This document shows positions 1-7,718 of a stretch of 26,840 nucleotides of DNA, one piece after another. Position numbers and translations under genes: made by a program. The notes under the pieces were generated by a model, which did not search any database, was not told the DNA's origin, and saw nothing but the letters and a program-made list of their open reading frames with translations. Source of the stretch: CAXXOK01 sp964497495 (lineage in GTDB: Bacteria > Bacillota > Clostridia > Christensenellales > Aristaeellaceae); the NCBI GenBank assembly GCA_964497495.1, contig CAZCCZ010000044.1, forward strand, positions 1-26,840, written 5' to 3'. Positions within the stretch are counted from its first letter, which is position 1. Each line of letters opens with the position of its first letter.

Positions 1-1123
1 GTGATGAGCGCCAACATCAACCTGCCTTTCATCACCAGCGATCAGAACGGTCCCAAACATCTGGATATGACGCTGACCCGCGCCAAGTTTGACGAGCTGA
101 CTGCCGACCTGGTGGAAATGACCATCGACCCGATGAACAAGGCGCTGAAAGACGCCAACCTGACGACCGACCAGATCGACAAGGTGATTCTGGTGGGCGG
201 CTCTTCCCGTACCCCCGCGGTACAGACGGCTGTGAAGAAAATTACCGGCAAGGATCCCTTCAAGGGCATCAACCCGGATGAGTGCGTCGCCANNNNNNNN
301 NNCCGTCGGCGCGGCTATCCAGGCCGGCGTGCTGGGCGGCGAAGTGAAGGACGTGCTGCTGCTGGACGTGACCCCGCTTTCGCTGGGTCTGGAAACCGAA
401 GGACACATCTTCACCCGCCTGATCGACCGCAACACCACCATTCCCACCACCAAGTCGCAGGTGTTCTCCACCGCCGCGGACGGCCAGACCACCGTGGAAA
501 TCCACGTGCTGCAGGGCGAGCGCCCCATGGCCTTTGACAACAAGACGCTCGGCCGCTTCCAGCTGACGGGCATCCCCGCCGCGCCCCGCGGCGTGCCGCA
601 GATCGAAGTGACCTTCAACATCGACCGCAACGGCATCGTGAACGTATCCGCCAAGGATAAGGGCACCGGCAACGAGCAGAAGATCACCATTACCGCCTCC
701 ACCAACCTGACGGAGGACGAGATCAAGCAGCGCGTGAAGGAAGCCGAGCAGTACGCCGATGAAGACAAGAAGCGCAAGGACGAGGTGGAAGTCGTCAACC
801 GCGCCGACAGCCTGATCTACGAGCTGGAGAAGCAGCTGCGGGACAACGAAAGCAAGCTCTCCGCCGAGGATAAGGCCACCGTGGAAAACGAAATCGCCGC
901 CTTCAAGAAGGTGCGCGAGACCAACGATACGGAACAGATCAAGACCGCGATGGAAGCCATGACCCGCAAGGTCTACGAGATCTTCGGTAAGCTCTACCAG
1001 CAGGAAGGCGCTCCGCAGGGCGGCCCGGACATGGGCGGCGGCCCCGATATGGGTAGCTCCTCCGGTTCCGGCCCCGTGCAAAACGACGACGGCACCGTGG
1101 ATACCGATTACGACGTCAAGTAA
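1..1123 (+). CDS. dnaK: Chaperone protein DnaK (Hsp70), 5'-truncated by the window edge
   Basis: ATP-dependent cytosolic Hsp70 chaperone that works with DnaJ and GrpE. The window opens inside the nucleotide-binding domain; the GPKH stretch and the later VILVGGSSRTP and NPDECVA motifs are typical of DnaK. After the N run come the interdomain linker and substrate-binding domain (VLLLDVTPLSLGLET), the charged helical lid, and a Gly/Met/Ser-rich tail ending TDYDVK at the TAA at 1121-1123. Roughly the first 250 residues lie outside the window. Codons before and after the 10-N gap are in different frames. In Hsp70s the residues on either side (VA and VGAAIQ) are normally adjacent, so this is an assembly artefact and not a broken gene. 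In Firmicutes hrcA and grpE usually precede dnaK, but they cannot be seen here. Confidence 0.97.
293..302. other. Assembly gap (10 N) inside dnaK
   Basis: Ten N bases interrupt dnaK. Codon 289-291 (Ala) and codon 305-307 (Val) should be adjacent by comparison with other DnaK proteins, so all 13 intervening positions look spurious. The flanks (gtcgcc on the left, ccgtcggc on the right) also share bases, as expected for two contig ends that really overlap. Confidence 0.9.
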
Positions 1124-1148
1124 ACCTCAAACCCGGTTTGAACCCCAT

Positions 1149-1188
1149 GCCCCGGCGGAGAGCGGATGGCTTCCGCGTCCGCCGGGGC
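1149..1188 (+). terminator. Terminator-like hairpin after dnaK
   Basis: An 11-bp perfect inverted repeat (1149-1159 with 1178-1188) encloses a smaller stem (gcgga/tccgc). It starts 25 bp after the dnaK stop. No T-tract follows (gttaaaaatc), so it may be a weak terminator, a Rho-dependent end or an mRNA-stabilising 3' structure. Confidence 0.5.
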
Positions 1189-1363
1189 GTTAAAAATCCT
1201 CCGGGGAACAGGAAACGCGGCGTTCGTGCGCGAATCATTGTAACGCCCCGATCTTCTCCGGGCGGCATCGGTGGGCCTAGGCCATCCGATGAAATTCGGT
1301 CCGGCCGGCTCAGCCGGTCGGGCGGGGAGTTCGCGGCGCAGCCGTGAACAGTACCCGCATCTC

Positions 1364-1387
1364 AAAAAGTGGCTCGTCCACTTTTTT
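1364..1387 (+). terminator. A/T-flanked hairpin just upstream of dnaJ (terminator or attenuator)
   Basis: AAAAAGTGG (1364-1372), a 5-nt loop, then CCACTTTTT (1378-1386) with one further T. The 9-bp stem has an A-run on one side and a T-run on the other, the shape of a bidirectional intrinsic terminator. It ends 27 nt before the dnaJ start codon, so it could stop dnaK transcription or attenuate read-through into dnaJ. Confidence 0.55.
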
Positions 1388-1414
1388 GAAGCGTTATCGT
1401 TAGTAGGTGAGTGT

Positions 1415-2539
1415 TTGGCAAAACGCGATTATTACGAAGTGCTCGGCGTACCCAAAACGGCCACCGAAGCCGAAATTAAAAGCGCATACCGGAAAAAGGC
1501 CAAGGAATGCCACCCCGACCTGAACCAGAACGACAAGGGCGCGGAGGAGCGTTTTAAGGAACTCAACGAGGCCAACGAAGTGTTGAGCGACCCCGACAAA
1601 CGCGCCAGATACGACCAGTTCGGGTTCGACGGCCCCAACGCGCAGGGCTTCGGCGGCGGGGGCGCGGGCGATTTCAGCGGCTTCGGCGATTTCGGCGGTT
1701 TCAGCAGCATCTTCGATTCGATTTTCGGCGGCGGCATGGGCGGCGCGGGCCGCAGCGCGGGGCCTTCCCAGGGGGACGACCTGCGCCACGACATCGCCAT
1801 TTCCTTTGAGGAAGCCGCCTTCGGCACCCAGAAAACCTTCGAGTTCATCCGCAGCGAGAACTGCGATACCTGCCGCGGCACGGGCGCCAAGCCCGGCACC
1901 AGCGCGCAGACCTGCCCCACCTGCAAGGGCACGGGCCAGGTGCGCCAGAGCGGCGGCTTTATGGTCACGGTGCGCACCTGCCCCACGTGCCACGGCGAGG
2001 GCAAAATCGTGAAGGAAAAGTGCGCCGATTGCCAGGGTACCGGGCGCGTGCGCAAGCGCCGCACCGCCACGGTGAAAATTCCCGCGGGCATCGACAACGG
2101 CCAGACCATCGTCATGCGTGAACAGGGCGAACCCGGCCCGCACGGCGGCCCCAACGGGGATTTGTACGTGCGCGTCACGGTACGGCCTCACAAGCTGTTC
2201 AGGCGCGACGGCACGACGCTGAGCCTCGACCTGCCCATTTCGCTTACCCAGGCGGCGCTGGGCGCGGACATCGAAGTGCCCACGCTGAAGCAACCGGTAA
2301 AATACCGCATTCCCGAGGGCACGCAGAACGACGCGGAATTCCGGCTGAAGGGCTACGGCCTGCCCAGCCTCCGCGGCGGCGGCAACGGCGACCTGCTGGT
2401 GCGCGTGAAGGTGGAGGTGCCCCGCAGGCTCAACGAAAAGCAAAAGGCGCTCCTGCGCCAACTGGAGGACAGCCTTACGGGCCGGGAGTATTCGGATAAG
2501 AAAACCTTCGCGGACAAGCTGAAAGGCATGTTCCCGTAA
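1415..2539 (+). CDS. dnaJ: Chaperone protein DnaJ (Hsp40)
   Basis: Cytosolic Hsp70 co-chaperone that delivers unfolded clients to DnaK and stimulates its ATPase. The 374-aa product has the full type I layout. A J domain occupies about residues 1-70, with HPD at 33-35. A Gly/Phe-rich linker follows at about 75-118. Four CxxCxGxG zinc-binding repeats lie at about 150-209, then the C-terminal substrate-binding and dimerisation domain. The start is TTG at 1415, which gives the conserved opening (M)AKRDYYEVLG. AGGTGAG at 1405-1411 is the ribosome binding site, with rather short spacing. Longer in-frame reading upstream runs through the intergenic hairpins and has no homology-like content. The 291-bp spacer from dnaK is unusually long for this operon. 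Confidence 0.97.
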   Translation: MAKRDYYEVLGVPKTATEAEIKSAYRKKAKECHPDLNQNDKGAEERFKELNEANEVLSDPDKRARYDQFGFDGPNAQGFGGGGAGDFSGFGDFGGFSSIFDSIFGGGMGGAGRSAGPSQGDDLRHDIAISFEEAAFGTQKTFEFIRSENCDTCRGTGAKPGTSAQTCPTCKGTGQVRQSGGFMVTVRTCPTCHGEGKIVKEKCADCQGTGRVRKRRTATVKIPAGIDNGQTIVMREQGEPGPHGGPNGDLYVRVTVRPHKLFRRDGTTLSLDLPISLTQAALGADIEVPTLKQPVKYRIPEGTQNDAEFRLKGYGLPSLRGGGNGDLLVRVKVEVPRRLNEKQKALLRQLEDSLTGREYSDKKTFADKLKGMFP

Positions 2540-2567
2540 GCCGGGGAGCCTGAATGAAATACCGTAT

Positions 2568-2601
2568 GGGGATGTCCCGCGTCTTGCGCGGCGGCATCCC
2601 C
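2568..2601 (+). terminator. Hairpin between dnaJ and prmA
   Basis: GGGGATG (2568-2574) pairs with CATCCCC (2595-2601), and CCGCG/CGCGG (2577-2581, 2587-2591) is nested inside. It lies in the 116-bp dnaJ-prmA spacer. There is no T-tract, so it is more likely an mRNA processing or stability element or a partial terminator. Confidence 0.4.
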
Positions 2602-2655
2602 TGTGATATGCTACAACGGAAAAACGGGGCCGCGAAGGCCTAAGGAGGACGCCGG

Positions 2656-3609
2656 ATGCAGTGGTGCGAGGCGGTCGTGCATACGACGACGGCGGGCGGT
2701 GATCTCGTGGGCGATCTGATGATGCTTTCCGGCGCGGCGGGCACGGAGATCGTGGACCGCGCGGATGTGCCGGACCCGACGAAGCCCGGCGTATACTGGG
2801 AACTGTACGATCCGAAAATGATCGAATCCATGCCCGAGGACGTGCTGGTGAAGGGCTGGTTTGCGCAGGACGAGCATACGCACGACGTGCTGGCCGCCCT
2901 GCGGGCGCGGCTGGCGGAAACGAAGGCGCGCGGCGGCGCGGAACTGGGCACGCTCGTCCTGGAAACGCGCAACGTCGCCGACGAGGACTGGGCGGAAAAC
3001 TGGAAGCAGTATTTCAAACCTTTCCGCGTGGGGAAACGGCTGGTGGTCAAGCCCTCGTGGGAGACTTACGAAGCCGCGCCGGGCGACCTGGTGGTGGAAA
3101 TCGACCCCGGCATGGCCTTCGGCACGGGCACGCACGAGACGACCGCCCTGTGCATGGAACTGCTGGAAAAATATCTTGATCCCGGCATGCGCGTGATGGA
3201 CGTGGGCACGGGCAGCGGCATCCTCGCCGTGGCCGCGGCGCGGCTGGGCGCCAAAGACGTGCTCGCCGTGGACATTGACCCCGACGCGGTGAAGGTAGCC
3301 GCGGAAAACGTGCGCTTGAACGCCGTGGAAGGCCGCGTGCGCGTGGCGCAGGGCGATCTGGTCAACGGCGAGGTAATCCCCTGCGACCTGGCGGTGGCCA
3401 ACATCGTGGCGGACGCGATCATCCTGCTTTGCAAGCCGCTTACGCGCCATCTGACCGCGGGCGGGCCGCTGATCTGCTCCGGCATCATCCGGGAACGCGA
3501 GGCGGACGTGCTGGCCGCCGCCGAAGCCGCGGGTTACGCGGTTACGGAACGGCGCGCGAAGGGCGAATGGGTCGCCCTGTGCCTTCAAAACGGTGGCGCC
3601 CGTGCATAG
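2656..3609 (+). CDS. prmA: Ribosomal protein L11 methyltransferase PrmA
   Basis: SAM-dependent methyltransferase that methylates ribosomal protein L11. The 317-aa product has the N-terminal substrate-recognition region and then a class I Rossmann domain. MAFGTGTHETT precedes the SAM-binding motif DVGTGSG at about residue 182, with acidic ribose-contacting DIDPDA after it. The catalytic-region motif VANIVADAI follows. The ATG at 2656 is preceded by AAGGAGG. The last codons overlap the next gene by 8 nt, which implies translational coupling. The position after dnaJ is the usual Firmicutes order (yqeT in Bacillus). Confidence 0.96.
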   Translation: MQWCEAVVHTTTAGGDLVGDLMMLSGAAGTEIVDRADVPDPTKPGVYWELYDPKMIESMPEDVLVKGWFAQDEHTHDVLAALRARLAETKARGGAELGTLVLETRNVADEDWAENWKQYFKPFRVGKRLVVKPSWETYEAAPGDLVVEIDPGMAFGTGTHETTALCMELLEKYLDPGMRVMDVGTGSGILAVAAARLGAKDVLAVDIDPDAVKVAAENVRLNAVEGRVRVAQGDLVNGEVIPCDLAVANIVADAIILLCKPLTRHLTAGGPLICSGIIREREADVLAAAEAAGYAVTERRAKGEWVALCLQNGGARA

Positions 3610-4357
3610 GTGCTGGCTGGATACGCAGGCGCCGCCCGCCGTCGGCAGTATGGTCGCGCTGTCGCCCGAGGAAAGCGCCCACGTGGCGCGCGTGCTGCGC
3701 ATGAAGCCGGGGGACAGGGTGCAGGTTATCGCCGCGGAAACCCTGTACGAAGCGGAGATCGAAATGGCTGAAAACCGGGCCGCCGCTGTGCGCGTGCTTT
3801 CCGTCCTGCCGCCGCCGGAACCCGCCGTGCGCGTGACGTTGGTGCAGGGGCTGCCCAAGGCGGACAAGCTGGAAACGATCGTGCAGAAGGCCACGGAACT
3901 GGGCGCGTGGGCCGTGCTCCCCGTGGAAACGGCGCGCAGCGTTGCCCGTGTGGACGCGAAAGACCGGCAGAAAAAACGCGAACGGTGGAACCGCATCGCG
4001 CTGGAAGCCGCCAAGCAAAGCGGCCGCGCGCACGTGCCGGAGGTGCTGCCCGCCCTCGGTTTGGCGGACGCCGCCGCATGGCTGGAACGACAGCGCTTCG
4101 ACGCAGTTTTCGTGGCCTGGGAGGAAGCGGACGGGCTGCGGCTGGGCGAGGCGCTCGGACGGCTGCTTGCGGAAAGGCCGGAGATTAAAACGATGGCGCT
4201 GGTCGTAGGGCCGGAGGGCGGCATCGAACCCGCGGAGATCGAGCGGCTCGCGGCGGCCGGCGCGCGGTGCGTCTCGCTCGGAAGGCGAATCCTGCGTACG
4301 GAAACGGCGGGGCTGTGCGCGCTGGCCGTCATCATGAGCGCGCTCGGAGAGATGTGA
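3602..4357 (+). CDS. rsmE: 16S rRNA (uracil(1498)-N(3))-methyltransferase RsmE
   Basis: SPOUT-class enzyme that makes m3U1498 in the 30S decoding region. The family motifs are visible: QGLPKADKLE and VQKATELG, VGPEGGIEPAE near residue 200, and LGRRILRTETA near residue 225, which forms the trefoil-knot SAM site. I chose GTG at 3602 because it gives the family-typical MHR opening and has GGTGG just upstream. A GTG three codons earlier (3593) is possible. The product is 251 aa, the usual length. It overlaps prmA by 8 nt and is followed one base after its stop by mtaB, so the three genes are clearly cotranscribed. Confidence 0.94.
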   Translation: MHRCWLDTQAPPAVGSMVALSPEESAHVARVLRMKPGDRVQVIAAETLYEAEIEMAENRAAAVRVLSVLPPPEPAVRVTLVQGLPKADKLETIVQKATELGAWAVLPVETARSVARVDAKDRQKKRERWNRIALEAAKQSGRAHVPEVLPALGLADAAAWLERQRFDAVFVAWEEADGLRLGEALGRLLAERPEIKTMALVVGPEGGIEPAEIERLAAAGARCVSLGRRILRTETAGLCALAVIMSALGEM

Positions 4358-4358
4358 A

Positions 4359-5660
4359 ATGTCCGGAACGGTACGGTTTTATACGCTCGGCTGCAAAGTG
4401 AACCAGTACGACAGCGAGGCGATGCTGGAGGCGTTTCTCGCGCGCGGATACGCGCCCGCGCCGCGTAACATGCCTGCGGACGTGTACGTGGTCAACACCT
4501 GCACGGTCACCGGCACGGGCGACCAGAAGAGTTTGCAGGCGGCCAGGCGTTTCAAGCGGCAGAACCCCGGCGGGGAACTGGTGCTGGCGGGCTGTCTGGC
4601 GCAGCGGCTGGGGGAGGAACTGCGCGCCACCGGCGCGCGGCTGATCCTCGGCACCCAGTACCGCGCGCGGGTGGTCGACCTGCTGGAAAAGGCGGTCGCC
4701 GAAGGCACGCAGATCGTGGCCGTGGACTCCCTTGCGGGCGCGCCCTTCGAGCCGCTTACGATCCGCGCGCACGAAGGCCACACGCGGGCCGTGATGAAGA
4801 TTCAGGAAGGGTGCGACAACCGCTGCGCCTACTGCGTCATCCCCTCGGTGCGCGGCGGTATCCGCTCCAAACCGGTGGAAGCCGTGCGCGCCGAGGCGCA
4901 GGCGCTGGCGGACGCGGGCTTTGCGGAGATGGTGCTGACCGGCGTCCACCTGACCAGCTACGGCCGCGATCAGGACGGCGGGCCCACCCTTGCGGACGCG
5001 ATCCGCGCCGTTCACGAAATTCCGGGAGTAAAGCGCATCCGGTTGGGGTCGCTGGAACCGGCGGCGGTCACGGACGCGTTCGTTCAGGCGACCGCCGGGC
5101 TGTCCAAGCTGTGCCCACAGTTCCACCTGTCGTTGCAAAGCGGCAGTGACGCGGTGCTCCGGCGGATGCGCAGGCGTTACGATACCGCGCTGTTTCGCGG
5201 GGCGGTGCGGCGCCTGAACGCGGCGTTTCCCGGCGCGGCCTTCACCACGGACGTGATCGTGGGCTTCCCCGGGGAGACGGAGGAAGCGTTTGAAGAAACC
5301 GTCGCCTTTTGCCGGGAGATCGGCTTTCTGAAACTCCACGTGTTCCCTTTCAGCCCCCGCGAGGGCACGGACGCCGCCATAATGGACTGTCAGGTGCCGG
5401 AAGCCGTGAAGGCGGAGCGCGCGGGTAGGCTGATCGCCGTGGGCAAAGAGCTTTCCGCGCGATACCGGGAAGGGCTGCTGGGCGCCGTTCTGCCCGTGCT
5501 GCTGGAGCGGCGGGGCGCGGACGGAGCCTGGCAAGGGTACACGCCGCAATATGTGCACGTATCCTGCAAGGGCGGCGACGCGGGAAAGATCGTTCCCGTG
5601 AGGCTGACGGCGTTGACCGAGGCAGGAATGGCCGGGGAACCCGTGGAAACCAAAGAATGA
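4359..5660 (+). CDS. mtaB: tRNA t6A37 methylthiotransferase MtaB
   Basis: Radical-SAM methylthiotransferase that converts t6A to ms2t6A at position 37 of ANN-decoding tRNAs. The 433-aa product shows the N-terminal UPF0004 domain with its three Cys for the second 4Fe-4S cluster (TLGCKVNQ, NTCTVT, AGCLAQ). The radical-SAM CxxxCxxC follows at residues 152-159 (EGCDNRCAYC). The C-terminal end is consistent with a TRAM-like RNA-binding region. The CKVNQ signature separates MtaB from MiaB and RimO. ATG lies one base after the rsmE stop, with GGAGAG upstream inside rsmE. Confidence 0.95.
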   Translation: MSGTVRFYTLGCKVNQYDSEAMLEAFLARGYAPAPRNMPADVYVVNTCTVTGTGDQKSLQAARRFKRQNPGGELVLAGCLAQRLGEELRATGARLILGTQYRARVVDLLEKAVAEGTQIVAVDSLAGAPFEPLTIRAHEGHTRAVMKIQEGCDNRCAYCVIPSVRGGIRSKPVEAVRAEAQALADAGFAEMVLTGVHLTSYGRDQDGGPTLADAIRAVHEIPGVKRIRLGSLEPAAVTDAFVQATAGLSKLCPQFHLSLQSGSDAVLRRMRRRYDTALFRGAVRRLNAAFPGAAFTTDVIVGFPGETEEAFEETVAFCREIGFLKLHVFPFSPREGTDAAIMDCQVPEAVKAERAGRLIAVGKELSARYREGLLGAVLPVLLERRGADGAWQGYTPQYVHVSCKGGDAGKIVPVRLTALTEAGMAGEPVETKE

Positions 5661-5688
5661 GAAACATCGGCCACGAGGAGGAACGTTT

Positions 5689-6033
5689 ATGGAGGATTGC
5701 CTGTTCTGTAAAATCATCCGGGGGGAGATCCCATCCAAAAAGATCTATGAAGACGAGTACGCCTACGCCTTCCACGATATTCACCCGCAGGCGAAGGTTC
5801 ACGCGCTGGTGGTGAGCAAACGCCACGTGCAGGACCTTTCGCACCACGACGGCCTTTCCGACCGGGAACTGGCCGCCTGTCTGCGCGCGTGCGCCGTGGT
5901 CGCCGGGCTCCTCGGGCTGGAGGAAGGCGGCTACCGCGTGGTGAGCAACTGCGGGAAGAACGCCTGCCAGACGATCGGGCATCTGCACTTCCATATCATC
6001 GGCGGGGAGCCGCTTTCCGAGCGGATGGCGTAA
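5689..6033 (+). CDS. HIT-family (histidine triad, HinT-like) nucleotide hydrolase
   Basis: Small 114-aa HIT protein. Family members hydrolyse nucleoside phosphoramidates or acyl-adenylates, and the HinT branch acts on aminoacyl-AMP. The opening DCLFCKII, the central FHDIHPQAKVHALVV and the triad HLHFH (His 98, 100, 102) are diagnostic. The triad is followed by IIGGEPL, typical of HinT-type proteins. GAGGAGG precedes ATG 5689. It sits 28 bp after mtaB, a placement common in Clostridia between mtaB and rpsU. The physiological substrate cannot be told from sequence. Confidence 0.93.
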   Translation: MEDCLFCKIIRGEIPSKKIYEDEYAYAFHDIHPQAKVHALVVSKRHVQDLSHHDGLSDRELAACLRACAVVAGLLGLEEGGYRVVSNCGKNACQTIGHLHFHIIGGEPLSERMA

Positions 6034-6061
6034 CCCCTTTATCCGGTCCGTATTTTGCCGG

Positions 6062-6090
6062 TTGACGCGGCTCGCACTTCGCGCTATAAT
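6062..6090 (+). promoter_or_regulatory. Sigma-A promoter of rpsU
   Basis: TTGACG (6062-6067), a 17-bp spacer and a perfect TATAAT (6085-6090). Transcription should start near 6097, giving a leader of about 75 nt ahead of rpsU. This strong vegetative promoter lets rpsU be expressed apart from the upstream chaperone/modification operon. Confidence 0.88.
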
Positions 6091-6101
6091 ATTCCTATGG
6101 T

Positions 6102-6146
6102 CGCCGTATACCCTTTTTAGGCACCCATCGGGAACGGGGTACGGCG
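6102..6146 (+). promoter_or_regulatory. Stem-loop in the rpsU 5' leader
   Basis: CGCCGTA (6102-6108) pairs with TACGGCG (6140-6146), continued by CCC/GGG (6111-6113, 6137-6139) across a two-base bulge. The stem begins within about 5 nt of the predicted transcript start and ends about 10 nt before the GGGGAGGG ribosome binding site. It could protect the 5' end or mediate autoregulation. I do not recognise it as a known leader family. Confidence 0.5.
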
Positions 6147-6170
6147 AAACGAGCGAGGGGAGGGATAAAA

Positions 6171-6344
6171 GTGTCCGAGGTACGCATCCGCGAGAACGAA
6201 TCCCTGGAAAGCGCTCTGAAGCGGTTCAAACGTCAATGTGCTCGCACGGGTGTTTTGGCAGAGGCCCGCAAGCGCGAGCATTATGAAAAACCCAGCGTGA
6301 AACGCAAGAAGAAAGCAGAAGCCGCCCGCAAACGCAAGTGGTAA
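6171..6344 (+). CDS. rpsU: 30S ribosomal protein S21
   Basis: Small-subunit ribosomal protein near the anti-Shine-Dalgarno end of 16S rRNA. The 57-aa product begins MSEVRIRENESLESALKRFK, matching the conserved S21 N terminus. It carries the YEKPSVKRKKK motif and ends in a basic Lys/Arg tail. The start is GTG at 6171 behind a strong GGGGAGGG (6156-6163). Length and the position after the HIT gene match Firmicutes S21. In Bacillus yqeY usually follows; it is absent here. Confidence 0.96.
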   Translation: MSEVRIRENESLESALKRFKRQCARTGVLAEARKREHYEKPSVKRKKKAEAARKRKW

Positions 6345-6352
6345 GAATCAAC

Positions 6353-6378
6353 GCCCTCTCCGGCATGCCGGAGAGGGC
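6353..6378 (+). terminator. Terminator-like palindrome after rpsU
   Basis: A perfect 26-bp palindrome, arms of 13 bp starting GCCCTCTCCGG, begins 8 nt after the rpsU stop. Only TT follows, so the U-tract is weak. It most likely marks the 3' end of rpsU mRNA. Confidence 0.65.
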
Positions 6379-6515
6379 TTGCCGTATCCCCCGATAACCG
6401 CCGCGCCGCAGCAGACGCCGGAAACCTCTCGGGACGCGCGTATCTCCGCAACTGCTTTCCCGTAAAACCGAATCGTAAACTTCGCCGCGCAGGGACAGCT
6501 TTTTCCTTGCGCCCA

Positions 6516-6544
6516 TTGATATCGGTGCTTATTTATGTTATGAT
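6516..6544 (+). promoter_or_regulatory. Sigma-A promoter upstream of the methyltransferase gene
   Basis: TTGATA (6516-6521), 17-bp spacer, TATGAT (6539-6544). It lies in the 256-bp spacer after the rpsU terminator, with a predicted start near 6551 and about 50 nt of leader before the GTG at 6601. The rest of the spacer (6379-6515) shows nothing I can interpret. Confidence 0.78.
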
Positions 6545-6600
6545 CGGAGTAAGAGCGAATCGTCCATCTGTATTTCATTCATTCGGAAGAGAGGAACCCC

Positions 6601-7614
6601 GTGCAATTTGCTCTGCTCGTGAAATCTCACGCCAATGCACGCTATGCGCAGTCCCTGCAAAAGCTGGCTGCGCTTGAGTGCGAATGTCTGCTGAGCGCGC
6701 TGGACGTGAAAGCTTCGGTTTCTGTTGAACGGCTGGGAGGCGCGCCTTTCGTCATCGTCGAAACGGACGCGCTGAACGACGATCAATGGGCATACCTTTC
6801 CAGGCATTCCGCCGTCGCCTTCGCCGCCGTACGGGACGGCGAGTGGCTGCGCCCGCTTCCGCTTAAACCGCCGGTCTATCTGGAACCGGATCTCTCACAG
6901 GTACTGAAGTACAAAGGGAAAACCAACGCGGACTTTACCGCCATGATGCTTCATTGCGCGCGGTCGGCCTCGGCCTTCGCCCTTGCCCGCACCCCGCTTA
7001 CGGTGATGGACCCGCTGTGCGGGCGCGGAACAACCCTTTTCTGCGCCGTGCAGGAGGGGGACGACGCCGTGGGCGTGGATACGGACGACAAGGCGTTGCG
7101 GGAAGCGGACGTATACCTGCAACGGTACCTGCAATACCATCGCTACAAGCATCGGCGGGAGGAACGCTCCCTCACGGCGCCGGACGGCGGCACGATGAAG
7201 GAAAGCCGCTTCGTCTTTGCTAACGACGCGGCGGCCTACAAGCGCGGGGAAACGGTCGCCCTTCGCCTGATCCGGGGGGACACCGCCCGCGCGGACGTCG
7301 CGGCGGGGGCGGAGAGCTGCCACCTGATCGCGGGGGATTTGCCGTACGGCGTGCAGCACGCCCCGAGGAGGAAAGGCGGCGTTTCCTCGCTGGAAGAACT
7401 GCTGGCCGAAGCGTTGCCCGCCTACCGGCGGGCGCTGAAACCCGGCGGCGCGCTGGCGCTCGCCTTCAACACCTACACACTGGAAAAGGACCGATTGATT
7501 ACGCATATCGAAAAAGCGGGGCTGACGCCGCTTACGCAACCGCCGTACGACGATTTTGCCCATTGGGTGGAGCAGGCTGTGAACCGGGACCTGGTGATTG
7601 CCGTCAAACGTTGA
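6601..7614 (+). CDS. Trm11/THUMP-type SAM-dependent methyltransferase (putative RNA guanine-N2 methyltransferase)
   Basis: The 337-aa protein has a class I methyltransferase domain in its second half: MDPLCGRGTTL at about 136-147 is motif I, and VGVDTD follows as the acidic motif II. DLPYG at about 245 is motif IV of the NPPY type, in the DLPYG form seen in Trm11/TrmN-like tRNA m2G enzymes. The N-terminal part (VKSHANARYAQSLQKLAALECECLL) is not a clear THUMP domain and may bind RNA. An N6-adenine target cannot be excluded. The start is GTG 6601 behind GAGAGAGG. It has its own promoter and lies 104 bp ahead of rho. Substrate unknown. Confidence 0.8.
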   Translation: MQFALLVKSHANARYAQSLQKLAALECECLLSALDVKASVSVERLGGAPFVIVETDALNDDQWAYLSRHSAVAFAAVRDGEWLRPLPLKPPVYLEPDLSQVLKYKGKTNADFTAMMLHCARSASAFALARTPLTVMDPLCGRGTTLFCAVQEGDDAVGVDTDDKALREADVYLQRYLQYHRYKHRREERSLTAPDGGTMKESRFVFANDAAAYKRGETVALRLIRGDTARADVAAGAESCHLIAGDLPYGVQHAPRRKGGVSSLEELLAEALPAYRRALKPGGALALAFNTYTLEKDRLITHIEKAGLTPLTQPPYDDFAHWVEQAVNRDLVIAVKR

Positions 7615-7703
7615 AGCCGCCGTCCCCGCGCGAACCGCGCCCATGCCGAACCGGCATTCCATGCTTCTTTATGGAAAATCAAAATAACGGACAAGTATGC
7701 ACA

Positions 7704-7710
7704 GGGAGGG
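7704..7710 (+). promoter_or_regulatory. Ribosome binding site that fixes the rho start
   Basis: GGGAGGG sits 8 nt before TTG 7719. The earlier in-frame ATG at 7671 and later ATG at 7743 have no such site, which is why TTG 7719 (or TTG 7722) is preferred. Confidence 0.7.
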
Positions 7711-7718
7711 TTTATCAA

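Noticed and set aside
1271..1414. Longer N terminus for DnaJ (start at 1271)
   Set aside because: DnaJ proteins begin at the J domain (AKRDYYEVLG). The extra codons run through intergenic hairpins, and a ribosome binding site sits just before TTG 1415.
7643..7670. Small inverted repeats (ATGCC/GGCAT) before rho as a terminator or attenuator
   Set aside because: Stems of about 5 bp with no T-tract, too weak to call.
7563..7718. Longer Rho start at 7563 or 7671
   Set aside because: No ribosome binding site precedes either, and 7563 overlaps the methyltransferase. TTG 7719 has GGGAGGG at good spacing.
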